Shown here piece after piece: positions 9,644 through 18,751 of a stretch of 64,000 bases of DNA. The translations under genes were made by a program, and so were the position numbers. The stretch is taken from contig NZ_JACHZG010000001.1 of the NCBI RefSeq assembly GCF_014193425.1, forward strand, positions 806,001-870,000. The letters run 5' to 3'. Numbering within the stretch: the stretch's first letter is position 1; the number at the start of each line of letters is the position of its first letter. The notes under the pieces were generated by a model, which made no database searches, was not told the DNA's origin, and worked only from the letters and a program-made list of their open reading frames with translations. This DNA is from Microlunatus antarcticus (GTDB taxonomy: Bacteria > Actinomycetota > Actinomycetes > Propionibacteriales > Propionibacteriaceae).

Positions 9644-9704
9644 CCGCAGCGCGTAGAGCCCGCAAGGAGTCTGGGGAAAACTCCGTGCTCGGTCGTCCGG
9701 ACCA

Positions 9705-11372
9705 GTGAGAATGCTGTCCGTGACGACCGAGCAGGACCCCAGGCAGCTCTTCGCCCCACCACCCGCCGACGGCGGGCTCTTCGTGGGCGGCTCGATCCTC
9801 GACAGCCGTACGGGGGTGGCGGCGGCCGCCGAGCAGTGGGCCGGCGGGGCCGGCAACCTCGACCTCGACGACCTCTCCGTCGAGCTGCTCCAGGTGGCGC
9901 AGCAGCGACCCGGCGCCCCCGACGAGAACGCCGCGGGGCGGCGGGCGTCGGCGCTGATGCTGGCCCGGCGCTTCGGCGAGGCGCTCGCGGCGCTGCCGCC
10001 GGACCTCGTCCTGCCGCCGCCGGGGGACGACGACCTCCGTCGTGACCACCTCGTGGCCGCCACCTGCCGGGCCGCGCTCGGCGACGACGGGGCCATGGCC
10101 TGGCTCCGCCAGGTCGCGCCGCTGGTCTCGGCCACCGACTGGGCGGGCTACCTCGCGCACTGCCTGCTCCGCGTCGGCGACGCTCGCGGGGACCTCGGGC
10201 TGTCCGAGGCTGCGCTCGGCCAGCTCCAACGCCTGGGCGACAAGGGGCGTCGCGTCCTGCCGCGCATCGTCGCGGACGTGGTCGGGCGTCGGCCCCGGGC
10301 CAAGCCGGAGGGACCGGCCGGCCGGACGAAGATCTGGGGTGCGCCCCGGGACAACCCGACGTCCACCGCCGTGCGGGAGTCCGCCGGGGTGCTGCGGGTG
10401 GCCACCGACCTGCTCCACAGCGCGTCCGAGTCGTTCGTCTCCGACCCGCAGCTGGTGCTGGACACCGCCGAGCTCCTGCGCATGCGTGGCGACCGGGACG
10501 GCGCGGCCCTGCTGCTCCACGTCGTCGACCGGACCAACCCGCACGTCGCGCGGATCCAGGCCGCCCTGGCCGCGTACGTCCCGCCGGGCGCAAAGGGCCG
10601 ACGCCGCCTGCGTCGCGTGCTGCTCCTCGTCCTGGGCGCCATCGCCTTCCTCGTCAGCGGTGTGACCGGCTACCCGACGATCGCGCTCTTCGCGGGGATC
10701 GGCATCGGGCTCGTCGAGATCTTCGCCCGCGAGCCCGGCCTCAACCGTTTCGACACCGGCGTCGCGAGCGAGTACGCGGAGAAGATCGGCATCCGCGCCT
10801 TCTTCCTCGCGCCCCGGTCGGTCGCGGACGAGGTGCCGCTCGGCGGCACCCGCAAGGTGCTCCCGATCGTCCTCGGGGTCCTCGCCCTGGTCCTGGGCAT
10901 CCTCGTCTTCCCGCCCGCCCGGGACGTCGCGGCGGCCCACGGGCAGCCGGCGGGGTGGATCACCTCGCCCGCGCTCGGAACGTTCCTGGTCTGGATCGTC
11001 CTCTTCCCGGCCCTGGTGACCTGGGCGGCCAGCCTGGTCCCGGACCGCCGCCTCGGCTACGTCGTCCCGCGGCTCACGGCCGCGCAGTCGGAATGCCAGT
11101 GCCGCCGGTGGACGTGGGTGGCCGGACCGTTCGCCTTCGCCTACAGCACCGCCCACCTCGTGCCCGTCGAGACGCCGGCCGCGCTGCGACCCGTCCTCGA
11201 CCGGTACGGGCCGCTGCCGCCGTCGGTCGTCAGCTGCACCACCACGGGCGCGGCCTGGCTGGTGCTGACCCTGGGGCCGGAGAACGGGAAGATCCTGCTG
11301 CGCAGCCCGCTGGGGACCCTGCCCGACCCGGTCGAGCCGCCGGAAGGACTGCCGACCGGGCAGTACCTCTAG
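9705..11372 (+). CDS. Unrecognised multi-domain membrane protein
   Basis: The product (up to 555 residues) matches no family I can name. Residues 1-295 are soluble and helical, with alanine/leucine-rich segments that could be TPR-like repeats (LVLDTAELLRMRGDRDGAALL). Then come hydrophobic stretches at about 303-345, 385-407 and 422-447. A short C-terminal domain contains a cysteine cluster SECQCRRW, next to a tryptophan-rich turn. GTG 9705, ATG 9711 and GTG 9720 are all possible starts and none has a clear ribosome site. It is followed by a convergent LCP gene 36 bases away. Codon use is like the neighbours. Confidence 0.6.
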   Translation: MRMLSVTTEQDPRQLFAPPPADGGLFVGGSILDSRTGVAAAAEQWAGGAGNLDLDDLSVELLQVAQQRPGAPDENAAGRRASALMLARRFGEALAALPPDLVLPPPGDDDLRRDHLVAATCRAALGDDGAMAWLRQVAPLVSATDWAGYLAHCLLRVGDARGDLGLSEAALGQLQRLGDKGRRVLPRIVADVVGRRPRAKPEGPAGRTKIWGAPRDNPTSTAVRESAGVLRVATDLLHSASESFVSDPQLVLDTAELLRMRGDRDGAALLLHVVDRTNPHVARIQAALAAYVPPGAKGRRRLRRVLLLVLGAIAFLVSGVTGYPTIALFAGIGIGLVEIFAREPGLNRFDTGVASEYAEKIGIRAFFLAPRSVADEVPLGGTRKVLPIVLGVLALVLGILVFPPARDVAAAHGQPAGWITSPALGTFLVWIVLFPALVTWAASLVPDRRLGYVVPRLTAAQSECQCRRWTWVAGPFAFAYSTAHLVPVETPAALRPVLDRYGPLPPSVVSCTTTGAAWLVLTLGPENGKILLRSPLGTLPDPVEPPEGLPTGQYL

Positions 11373-11408
11373 GGCCGGTCGCCGCCAGGAGCTCTTCCCC
11401 GCACGGGG

Positions 11409-12692
11409 CTACTTCGCGTACTTGCCGAGCTTGGAGGTGTCGCCCCGCGCGATCTGGGCGAACATGTCCGACGCCGCGGACGCGTCCCAGAGCACCGCCG
11501 AGCCCACCGGCGTGCTGTAGCCGGGGTTCGCGACCGGGACCGTGAGCGTCAGCCCGTCGCCGGCCGAGACCGTCCGGAGCGCGAGCGCCGCCTGCCCGGT
11601 GTCGACGATCGTCGTGTCCTGCCCGATCCTGACCGCCGACGCGGTGGCGTTGCACAGCCGCCAGTAGCGGACGGGGTCGAGCACGGTGGCCGGGGACGCC
11701 GCCTTCTTGGCCACCGCCGCGAGCATCTCGCGCTGCCGCTCGACGCGGCCGAGGTCGCCGCGCGGGTCCGCCTTGCGCATCCGGACGTAGCCGAGCGCCG
11801 TGGTCCCGTCGAGGGTCTGGCAGCCCTTCTTCAGGTCGAGGTGCGAGTCCTGGTCCTTGATCGCCGACGGGACGCACATCCGGATCCCGTCGAGAGCGTC
11901 GATGACCGAGACGAAGCCGCCGAAGCCGACCTCGGCGTAGCCGTCGACCCGCAGGCCCGTGTTCTGCTCGACCGTCTGCACGAGCAGGTCGGGACCGCCG
12001 ATCGCGTACGCGGCGTTGATCTTGTCCTGCCCGTGACCGGGGACGTCCACGTAGGAGTCGCGGGGGAGCGAGACCAGGACGGGCTTGCCGGTCGCCGGCT
12101 TGATCACCAGCATGATCGTGTCCGTGCGCTGCCCGGCGACCGAGCCGGTGCCGAGCTTCTTCTGCTGGGCCTTGCTGAGCCCCTCGCGCGAGTCCGACCC
12201 GACGAGCAGGAACGTCTCGCCCGGCTGGTCGCCGGGCCGCTTGCCGCTCGGGGTGTCGTCGACGCGGCCGACCTGGCTCCACGCGTACGCGGGCACGCCG
12301 ACCAGCCAGACCACCCCGAGCAGCACGAGCACGAGGAGCGCGCGGAAGAAGGTGCGGACGGGGCGGCGCCGTCTACGCGGCCGGCGGGACCCGTCTCCAG
12401 GACCGCCGGGCCCGTCCGGACCGTAGGGGCCCCCGGGTCCCTGCGGCGGCACGCCGCGCGGGTCCGGCGCGAAGCCCGCTCCGTACGCGGGCGTCCGTGG
12501 GTAGTCCGCAGGCGTGGGTCGGACGGCAGGCCGGGGCGGTGCGGGAGGAGCGGCGGCAGCGGGGGGAGCGGCAGCGGCGCGGGACTCACCACGGTCAGCG
12601 GGTGCCGGCATCACGCGCGTCGGCTCGGGCTCGGAACGGCGCTGCTCACGCCCGTAGAGCCAGTCGAGGTCGGCCTCGTGGCGGTTGGCCAT
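11409..12692 (-). CDS. LCP (LytR-CpsA-Psr) family cell-wall ligase
   Basis: LCP enzymes transfer polyprenyl-phosphate-linked glycopolymers to peptidoglycan. This 427-residue protein has a proline-rich cytoplasmic tail (1-105), one membrane helix (about 115-137) and an extracellular LCP domain. The domain shows FLLVGSDSR, the QRTDTIMLV motif, VSLPRDSYV and the YVRMRKADPRGDLGRVERQ segment, whose arginines bind the lipid pyrophosphate. ATG 12692 has a TAGCCT box six bases upstream and no Shine-Dalgarno sequence. It is divergent from a second LCP gene. Confidence 0.9.
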   Translation of the reverse strand: MANRHEADLDWLYGREQRRSEPEPTRVMPAPADRGESRAAAAPPAAAAPPAPPRPAVRPTPADYPRTPAYGAGFAPDPRGVPPQGPGGPYGPDGPGGPGDGSRRPRRRRRPVRTFFRALLVLVLLGVVWLVGVPAYAWSQVGRVDDTPSGKRPGDQPGETFLLVGSDSREGLSKAQQKKLGTGSVAGQRTDTIMLVIKPATGKPVLVSLPRDSYVDVPGHGQDKINAAYAIGGPDLLVQTVEQNTGLRVDGYAEVGFGGFVSVIDALDGIRMCVPSAIKDQDSHLDLKKGCQTLDGTTALGYVRMRKADPRGDLGRVERQREMLAAVAKKAASPATVLDPVRYWRLCNATASAVRIGQDTTIVDTGQAALALRTVSAGDGLTLTVPVANPGYSTPVGSAVLWDASAASDMFAQIARGDTSKLGKYAK

Positions 12693-12865
12693 GCGTCGAG
12701 GCTACCGGCGCGAGGGCTCCGCGGAGTCAGACCACAGGCCTGACCACATCGGTCCGCGGGACCCCGGCGTGGCACGGCCCGACTGACCCCGGTGCCTGTC
12801 CATACTGACGGACGGCCTGTTCCGGCGGGCCGAAAACCGTTGGTCGGCAGAGAGGCTCCACCCGA

Positions 12866-14401
12866 GTGTCCAGCACCTTGACGCCCGAGCGCGAGGGCAT
12901 GCGCGACGACGACGGCTCCGCCGAGCGCGACCGTCTGATCACCGACTCGCTGCAGACCGCGGAGCGGCGCAGCGAGCGGGTCAAGCTCCGTCGCGGCCTC
13001 ACGTTCCTGCTCATGACGCTGGTGCTGCCCGGCTCGGCGCAGGTCGCCGCGGGCAACCGCCGGATCGGCCGGACCGCGCTCCGGGTGTGGGCCGCCCTGT
13101 GGGTCCTGGCCGTCCTGGCCGGCCTCTTCGTGCTCGTCTGGCACAGCGCCGCCATCACCGTCATCACCCGGCCGGTGACGCTGCGCATCGTGCAGGGCGC
13201 GCTCGTCGCGCTCGGCATCGGGTGGGCGCTGCTCTTCCTCGACGCCTGGCGCATCGCGCGCCCGCCGGAGATGGCGCGGCGCAACCGCCTGGGCTTCGCG
13301 ATGCTCAGCATCGGGCTCGCCTTCACCGTCCTGATCGGTCTCATCGCCTCGGCCAACGTCGTGTCCGCCCAGCGCGAGCTCGTCAGCAGCGTGTTCTCGG
13401 GCGGCGGCGACAAGGTCGCCAAGGCCGGCCGCATCAACATCCTGCTCATGGGCGGCGACGCCGGAGCCGACCGCACGGGCCTGCGCCCGGACAGCATGAC
13501 CGTGGCCAGCGTCGACCAGGCCACCGGTCGTACGGTCTTGATCAGCCTGCCGCGCAACCTGGAGAAGGCCCCGTTCCCGGCGTCCTCGCCGATGCACAAG
13601 AAGTTCCCCAAGGGCTTCGACTGCCCCAACGACGTCTGCATGCTCAACGCCGTCTACACCTACGCGATGGGCCACAAGGAGCTCTACCCGAAGGTCAAGA
13701 ACCCCGGCGCGCAGGCGACCAAGGAGGCGATCGAGGGCGTCACCGGCCTGACGATCAACTACTGGTCGCTCATCGACCTCAAGGGCTTCGAGGACCTGGT
13801 CGACGCGCTCGGCGGCATCAACATGGACGTCTACCGTCGCGTCCCGATCGGCGGTGGGCCCACCCACCCGATCTACGGCTACGTCGAGGCGGGCAAGAAC
13901 CGTCACCTGGACGGCAAGGAGGCGCTGTGGTTCGCCCGCTCGCGCTCCGACTCCAGCGACTGGGACCGGATCGTCCGGCAGAAGTGCGTGATGAACGCGA
14001 TGCTCAACCAGCTCGACCCGCTGACCGTGCTGACCAAGTTCAACGGCATCGCCAGCGCGAGCAAGGAGATCGTCGCCACCGACGTCCCGAGCTCGCAGGT
14101 CTCGACGATGCTCGACCTGGCGCAGAAGGCGAAGACCAAGCCGGTCGGCAGCCTGGCCATCGTCCCGCCGCTGCTGAAGAAGCCGGCCGACCCGGACTTC
14201 CCGAAGATCCAGGCCGCCGTCGCCGAGCAGATCGCCAAGTCCGAGGCGATGGACGAGCCCAAGCCGTCCGCGACCGCGGTCCCGGCGGGCAACGCGTCGG
14301 CCAGCACCAAGCCCAAGAAGTCCTCGACGAGCTCGAGCTCGTCCGACCCGGCGAAGAAGGGCGTGGACACGTCCAACCTGTCCAAGGTCTGCTCTGCCTG
14401 A
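12866..14401 (+). CDS. LCP family cell-wall ligase with multi-helix membrane domain (CpsA-like)
   Basis: The 511-residue protein has four hydrophobic helices in the first 175 residues and then the LCP catalytic domain. Visible motifs are INILLMGGDAG, DRTGLRPDSM (the conserved arginine and aspartate), LISLPRNL and ALWFARSRSDSSDWDRIVRQ. A serine/lysine-rich C-terminal tail follows, ending KVCSA. It lies 34 bases before a glycosyltransferase gene, which fits a role in attaching cell-wall glycan. The four-helix form is the CpsA type; Rv3267 is the mycobacterial equivalent from memory. Start is GTG 12866. Confidence 0.9.
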   Translation: MSSTLTPEREGMRDDDGSAERDRLITDSLQTAERRSERVKLRRGLTFLLMTLVLPGSAQVAAGNRRIGRTALRVWAALWVLAVLAGLFVLVWHSAAITVITRPVTLRIVQGALVALGIGWALLFLDAWRIARPPEMARRNRLGFAMLSIGLAFTVLIGLIASANVVSAQRELVSSVFSGGGDKVAKAGRINILLMGGDAGADRTGLRPDSMTVASVDQATGRTVLISLPRNLEKAPFPASSPMHKKFPKGFDCPNDVCMLNAVYTYAMGHKELYPKVKNPGAQATKEAIEGVTGLTINYWSLIDLKGFEDLVDALGGINMDVYRRVPIGGGPTHPIYGYVEAGKNRHLDGKEALWFARSRSDSSDWDRIVRQKCVMNAMLNQLDPLTVLTKFNGIASASKEIVATDVPSSQVSTMLDLAQKAKTKPVGSLAIVPPLLKKPADPDFPKIQAAVAEQIAKSEAMDEPKPSATAVPAGNASASTKPKKSSTSSSSSDPAKKGVDTSNLSKVCSA

Positions 14402-14435
14402 CCCGGCCGGCGGCGGCCCGGGGGAGGACGACGGC

Positions 14436-15434
14436 GTGAGCGCGGGCTGGCCCGGCGTCTCCGTGGTGATGCCGGTGCTCAACGAGGAGCTCCACCTCGA
14501 GGCGGCCGTCTCCGGCGTCCTGACGCAGGAGTACCCCGGCGAGCTCGAGGTCGTCCTCGCCGTCGGTCGCAGCAAGGACGCGACGCGCGCCATCGCCGAC
14601 CGGCTGGCCGCGGTCGACCCCCGGGTCCGGGTCGTCGACAACCCGGCCTCGCGGACGCCCCACGCGCTGAACCTGGGCGTCGCCGCCGCCCGGCACGACG
14701 TGATCGTGCGGGTCGACGGGCACGGGATGCTCACCGACGGCTACATCCGCCGCGCCGTCGAGCTGCTCGACGAGACCGGCGCGGCGAACGTCGGCGGCGT
14801 CATGGACGCGCAGGGGACCTCGCCCTTCGAGGAGGCCGTGGCGGCGGCGTACACGACCAAGCTCGGCCTCGGCGGCAGCTCCTTCCACCTCGCGGAGTCG
14901 CAGGCGGGGCCGGCCGAGACCGTCTTCCTCGGGGTGTTCTGGCGCGAGGCGCTGCAGGCGGTCGGGGGCTTCGACGAGACCATGCACCGGGCCCAGGACT
15001 GGGAGCTCAACCACCGGCTGCTGGCCAGCGGGCGGACGATCTGGTTCTCCCCGGACCTGCGTGTCACCTACCGGCCCCGTTCCTCGGTGCGGGCGCTGGC
15101 CAAGCAGATGTACGACACCGGCAAGTGGCGCCGCGAGGTCATCCGGCGCTACCCCGACACCGCGAACGTCCGCTACCTCGCCCCGCCGCTGGCCACCGCC
15201 GCCATCGCCGGCGGCACGCTGCTCGGCCTGGCCGGGTCGGTCACGGGGTCCCGGCTGCTCCGGCTGGCCTGGGCTGCCCCGGCGGGCTACGCGGCGGTGA
15301 TCCTGGGCGGCTCCGCCGTCACCTCCCGCTCTATGTCCGACGCCGCCCGCGTACGCCTGCCCCTCGTCCTCGCCGTCACCCACCTGTCGTGGGGGGCCGG
15401 GTTCCTGGTCGGGCTGCGGCGCCCGCGTTCCTAG
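14436..15434 (+). CDS. Glycosyltransferase family 2
   Basis: The 332-residue protein has a GT-A domain: VSVVMPVLNEELHLEAAV nucleotide-binding strand, VRVDGHGM as the DxD-like motif and RAQDWELNHRL as the acceptor-side ED motif. Hydrophobic segments from about residue 245 anchor it in the membrane. The donor sugar is unknown. Its position next to the LCP gene suggests a cell-wall glycan role; a GT (wbbL) is also near the LCP gene in mycobacteria, though this one need not be the rhamnosyltransferase. Confidence 0.88.
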   Translation: MSAGWPGVSVVMPVLNEELHLEAAVSGVLTQEYPGELEVVLAVGRSKDATRAIADRLAAVDPRVRVVDNPASRTPHALNLGVAAARHDVIVRVDGHGMLTDGYIRRAVELLDETGAANVGGVMDAQGTSPFEEAVAAAYTTKLGLGGSSFHLAESQAGPAETVFLGVFWREALQAVGGFDETMHRAQDWELNHRLLASGRTIWFSPDLRVTYRPRSSVRALAKQMYDTGKWRREVIRRYPDTANVRYLAPPLATAAIAGGTLLGLAGSVTGSRLLRLAWAAPAGYAAVILGGSAVTSRSMSDAARVRLPLVLAVTHLSWGAGFLVGLRRPRS

Positions 15435-15455
15435 GGACGCGGCGGGGTCGTTGCC

Positions 15456-15513
15456 CAGGTGCGCACTTCCGCACCTGAACGCGCTGTGGAAAAGGTGCGG
15501 AAGCGCGGACCTG
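15456..15513. terminator. Long hairpin downstream of the glycosyltransferase
   Basis: Two 21-base arms (CAGGTGCGCACTTCCGCACCT and its near-complement ending at 15513) pair with two mismatches around a 16-base loop. The 5' arm itself contains a second 7-bp inverted repeat, so two alternative folds are possible. It lies 22 bases after the stop and is probably a terminator. Confidence 0.5.
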
Positions 15514-15585
15514 CGAGCGGCTGTCCGGTTAGGTTCCTCTTCCTGCCTCAGATACCCGGCTCAGCCGGACGACCGTGGAGACCCC

Positions 15586-16179
15586 GTGAACCTTCCCCCG
15601 TCCCTTCGCCGCGCCGCCGTCGTGGCTGCGCTCGTCACCGTCACCTCCCCGCTCGCCGCCTGTGGCGGGGGCGGGAACACGTCGTCCTGGGTCGGGACGT
15701 TCTGCGGGGCGGGCTCCGACCTTCGGGGCAGCCTGTCGCGGAGCAACGACCAGCTGCGGGAGGTGCTGAAGGCGGGCGGTGCACCGGCCGACGTCAAGCT
15801 GTCCGTCGTCAGCAGCGCCGGGGCCTACGTGAACGCGTCGACCGTCGCGGGCGTACGGGTCAAGCAGGCCGGTGAGCCATCGGTCGACCAGGGGGCTGAG
15901 ATCGAAGCGGCGGTCGTGGCGAAGTACGCCGCGATCGACACCCAGCTCAAGGCCCTCCAGGACGAGGCCGAAGCGTTGCCCACCTCCAGCACCGGCGCGC
16001 TGGCGGACGCGCTCGGTCCCTACAGCCAGAAGCTGTCCGACGTCAGCCGCGACGTGGCCGGCAGCTTCGAGGAGCTGAAGCAGTACAAGGGCTACGCCAA
16101 GCTCGACAAGGTGTCGCGCACGCCCGACGACTACGACACGGCCGACAGCTGCACGCGGTTGCGCACCGTCGCCCCGTAG
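15586..16179 (+). CDS. Putative lipoprotein, function unknown
   Basis: GTG 15586 gives a 197-residue protein with a lipoprotein signal: SLRRAAVVAALVTVTSP and the lipobox LAAC, then a GGGGN spacer. The mature part is helical, with few aromatic residues and a final C (DSCTRL) that could pair with the cysteine in WVGTFCGAGSD. No family is recognised. It is separate from the tautomerase operon, whose operator begins 24 bases after its stop. Confidence 0.7.
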   Translation: MNLPPSLRRAAVVAALVTVTSPLAACGGGGNTSSWVGTFCGAGSDLRGSLSRSNDQLREVLKAGGAPADVKLSVVSSAGAYVNASTVAGVRVKQAGEPSVDQGAEIEAAVVAKYAAIDTQLKALQDEAEALPTSSTGALADALGPYSQKLSDVSRDVAGSFEELKQYKGYAKLDKVSRTPDDYDTADSCTRLRTVAP

Positions 16180-16202
16180 CGGGACTACGAAGCTTCTGCT
16201 AC

Positions 16203-16216
16203 TTTGTCCTGACAAA
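16203..16216. promoter_or_regulatory. Palindromic operator upstream of the tautomerase gene (IolR-like)
   Basis: TTTGTCCTGACAAA is a 6+2+6 palindrome; its reverse complement occurs in front of iolC at 16670. The core TGTCCTGACA fits the consensus I recall for the C. glutamicum GntR-type inositol regulator IolR. A second copy of half of it, TGTCAGGA, follows at 16221-16228. Confidence 0.65.
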
Positions 16217-16234
16217 CTTCTGTCAGGAGTCGTC

Positions 16235-16624
16235 ATGCCGCTGGTCCGGATCGATGTCGTCGAGGGGCGCGAGCCCGCCGAGCTGCGCCGGCTGGCGGAC
16301 GTGGTGCAGGAGGTCCTCGAGGAGGTCTTCGCCGCCCCGCCGCGGGACCGCTACCAGGTCGTCGAGGAGCACCGCTCCACCCACCTGATCCTGCAGGACA
16401 CGGGCCTGGGCTTCGACCGGACGGACGACCGCGTGCTCGTCCAGGTCTTCCAGCAGGGGCGCAGCGACGAGCAGAAGAAGGCGCTCTACGCTCGACTCGC
16501 GGAACGGCTGGAGGCGGAGTGCGGCGTCGCCCCGACCGACCTCGTGGTGTCCGTCGCTGCGAACGGTCGCGCCGACTGGTCCTTCGGGCTGGGTCGGGCG
16601 CAGTTCCTCGAGGGCGACCTCTGA
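16235..16624 (+). CDS. Tautomerase family protein
   Basis: The 129-residue protein begins MPLVRIDVVEG, so proline is exposed as the catalytic Pro1 of the 4-oxalocrotonate tautomerase/MIF fold. The rest (LVQVFQQGRSDEQKKALYARL, DLVVSVAANGRADWSFGLG) fits the larger Tautomerase_2 type. AGGAG seven bases before ATG 16235 supports the start. It shares an operator with the iol operon and may act on a keto-intermediate, but the substrate is not known. Confidence 0.85.
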   Translation: MPLVRIDVVEGREPAELRRLADVVQEVLEEVFAAPPRDRYQVVEEHRSTHLILQDTGLGFDRTDDRVLVQVFQQGRSDEQKKALYARLAERLEAECGVAPTDLVVSVAANGRADWSFGLGRAQFLEGDL

Positions 16625-16669
16625 GGGACGACCGCGGGAACACCTGTGAAGTCGGCAAGACTCCCCGCA

Positions 16670-16683
16670 TTTGTCAGGACAAA
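16670..16683. promoter_or_regulatory. Palindromic operator at the iol promoter (IolR-like)
   Basis: TTTGTCAGGACAAA is the exact reverse complement of the operator at 16203. It ends three bases before the -35 box of the iolC promoter, a position suited to repression. No iolR gene is in this window. Confidence 0.7.
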
Positions 16684-16686
16684 GGA

Positions 16687-16715
16687 TTGACAGTGTCGGT
16701 CCGTGATCGTAGGTT
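16687..16715 (+). promoter_or_regulatory. iol operon promoter
   Basis: TTGACA at 16687-16692 and TAGGTT at 16710-16715 are 17 bases apart, close to the vegetative consensus. The start codon of iolC lies 45 bases downstream with GAAGGAG before it. The operator abuts the -35 box. Confidence 0.7.
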
Positions 16716-16760
16716 CGTGCCAGGTCCCACCCCCGCGCGTCGGGTACTCGAAGGAGAGCG

Positions 16761-17807
16761 ATGACCAGCCAGCCAGCCGTGCCCGCCGACGTGGACGGGA
16801 CGGCGCCCGACGGGCTGCAGGTGCTGACCTTCGGTCGCGCCGGGGTCGACGTCTACCCGCTGCAGGTGGGCGTGGGCCTGGAGGACGTGGAGACCTTCGG
16901 CAAGTACCTCGGCGGCACCACCGCGAACGTCGCCGTCGCGGCCGCGCGCTTCGGCCACCGCACCTCGATCATCACCGGCGTCGGTGACGACCCCTTCGGC
17001 CGCTTCGTCCGCCGCGCGCTGCGCGACCTCGGCGTGAGCGACGAGTTCGTCGTCACCAACCACACGTACGCGACCCCGGTCACCTTCTGCGAGATCTTCC
17101 CGCCCGACGACTTCCCGCTGTGGTTCTACCGCAAGCCGACGGCCCCCGACCTGCAGATCACGCCCGCCGACATCGACTTCGACGCGGTGCGGGCCACCGA
17201 GCTGCTGTGGCTCTCGGTGACGGGTCTCAGCGAGGAGCCGAGCCGGCAGAGCCACTTCGAGGTGCTCGAGGCCCGCGCCCGCAAGCCCTTCACCGTGCTC
17301 GACCTGGACTACCGCCCGATGTTCTGGGACACCCCGGCGCACGCGACCGAGCAGGTCCAGAAGGTGCTGCCGAACGTCACGGTCGCCGTCGGCAACCGCG
17401 AGGAGTGCGAGGTCGCGGTGGGCGAGACCGAGCCCGAGCGCGCGGCGGACGCCCTGCTCGCGGCCGGCGTCGAGCTGGCCGTGGTCAAGCAGGGCCCCAA
17501 GGGCGTGCTGGCGAAGACCCGGTCGGGGGAGCGCGTCGAGGCGCCGCCGATCCCGGTCCGCCCGCTGAACGGCCTCGGTGCCGGCGACTCTTTCGGAGGA
17601 TCACTGATTCACGGTCTGCTCGAGGGCTGGCCCCTGGAGAAGGTGCTGCGCCACGCGAACGCCGCCGGCGCGATCGTCGCCTCGCGGCTGGAGTGCTCGA
17701 CGGCGATGCCGACGCAGGAGGAGATCGAGACCCTCCTCGCCGGCGGGGACCCCAACGAGCGGCTGGCGGACTCGCTGGCCTCGCACTTCGCCGGGTCCGG
17801 CCGATGA
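16761..17807 (+). CDS. iolC: 5-dehydro-2-deoxygluconokinase
   Basis: IolC phosphorylates 5-dehydro-2-deoxygluconate. The 348-residue PfkB-type kinase shows GGTTANVAVAAARFG near residue 52-66, GVGDDPFG, and the ATP/catalytic motif LGAGDSFGGSLIHG near residue 272, with the aspartate as base. GAAGGAG before ATG 16761 supports the start. The stop overlaps the next ATG (ATGA), as do the other genes downstream, giving one translationally coupled operon. Confidence 0.93.
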   Translation: MTSQPAVPADVDGTAPDGLQVLTFGRAGVDVYPLQVGVGLEDVETFGKYLGGTTANVAVAAARFGHRTSIITGVGDDPFGRFVRRALRDLGVSDEFVVTNHTYATPVTFCEIFPPDDFPLWFYRKPTAPDLQITPADIDFDAVRATELLWLSVTGLSEEPSRQSHFEVLEARARKPFTVLDLDYRPMFWDTPAHATEQVQKVLPNVTVAVGNREECEVAVGETEPERAADALLAAGVELAVVKQGPKGVLAKTRSGERVEAPPIPVRPLNGLGAGDSFGGSLIHGLLEGWPLEKVLRHANAAGAIVASRLECSTAMPTQEEIETLLAGGDPNERLADSLASHFAGSGR

Positions 17808-18751
17808 CCGCCACCTCGACGACCGTGCACCGCCCGTCCGCGGTCGGGCTCGTGTCCGACGGCCGGTTCGTGTCCTCGGTGGCCGAGATCAACGAGGTCC
17901 GGGCCCGCGAGCCGCAGCGGATCGGCGAGCTGCTGGCGAACCGCGAGCGCCGCGACCTCTTCGGGGCCGACGGCAAGCTGATGATCGTCGCCTGCGACCA
18001 CCCCGCCCGCGGGGCGCTGGGCGCGTCCGGCAAGAAGAACGCGATGGCCGACCGCCTCGAGCTGCTCGACCGGCTCGCCACCGCGCTGTCGCGGCCCGGG
18101 GTCGACGGGCTGCTCGCCACGGCGGACATCGCCGAGGACCTGCTCCTGCTGGGCGCGCTCGAGGGCAAGCTCGTCTTCGCGTCGCTGAACCGCGGCGGCC
18201 TCCAGGGATCGTCGTTCGAGATGGACGACCGCAACACCGGCTACGACGTGCGGGGCACGCTCGAGGCGCGGTTCGACGGGCTGAAGATGCTGACCCGGAT
18301 CGACCTCGACGACCCGGGCACCGTCGCCACGCTCGAGCGTCAGGGCCAGGTCGTGACGGAGTGCAACCGGGCCCGGCTCATCGCCATGGTCGAGCCCTTC
18401 ATGTCGCGTCGGGTGCCCACCAAGCACGGCACCAAGGTCGTCAACGACCTGACCGCCGACGCTGTGATCAAGTCCGTCGCGATCGCGTCCGGCCTCGGTG
18501 CCTCCAGCGCGTACACGTGGATGAAGCTCCCCGTCGTGCCCGAGATGGAGCGCGTGATGGCGTCGACGACCCTGCCCACGCTGCTGCTGGGCGGCGACCC
18601 CGAGAACGCGCCGGACGAGACGTACGCCGCGTGGTCGGCCGCGCTCGCGCTGCCGTCGGTGCGCGGCCTGGTCCTGGGCCGCACGATGCTCTACCCGGCC
18701 GACGACGACGTCGCCAAGGCCGTGGACACCGCGGTCGGGCTGGTGCGATGA
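17804..18751 (+). CDS. Cgl0159-type (beta/alpha)8-fold protein, iol aldolase-like
   Basis: The 315-residue protein belongs to the family that follows iolC in C. glutamicum and other actinobacteria (Cgl0159). It has a lysine-type aldolase-fold look: LMIVACDHPARGALG near residue 60, then FASLNRGGLQGSSFEMDD, and SRRVPTKHGTKVVN. It is a candidate for the aldolase step on 6-phospho-5-dehydro-2-deoxygluconate, for which no other gene is present here; this is an inference from position. It is translated by ATGA coupling from iolC. Confidence 0.82.
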   Translation: MTATSTTVHRPSAVGLVSDGRFVSSVAEINEVRAREPQRIGELLANRERRDLFGADGKLMIVACDHPARGALGASGKKNAMADRLELLDRLATALSRPGVDGLLATADIAEDLLLLGALEGKLVFASLNRGGLQGSSFEMDDRNTGYDVRGTLEARFDGLKMLTRIDLDDPGTVATLERQGQVVTECNRARLIAMVEPFMSRRVPTKHGTKVVNDLTADAVIKSVAIASGLGASSAYTWMKLPVVPEMERVMASTTLPTLLLGGDPENAPDETYAAWSAALALPSVRGLVLGRTMLYPADDDVAKAVDTAVGLVR

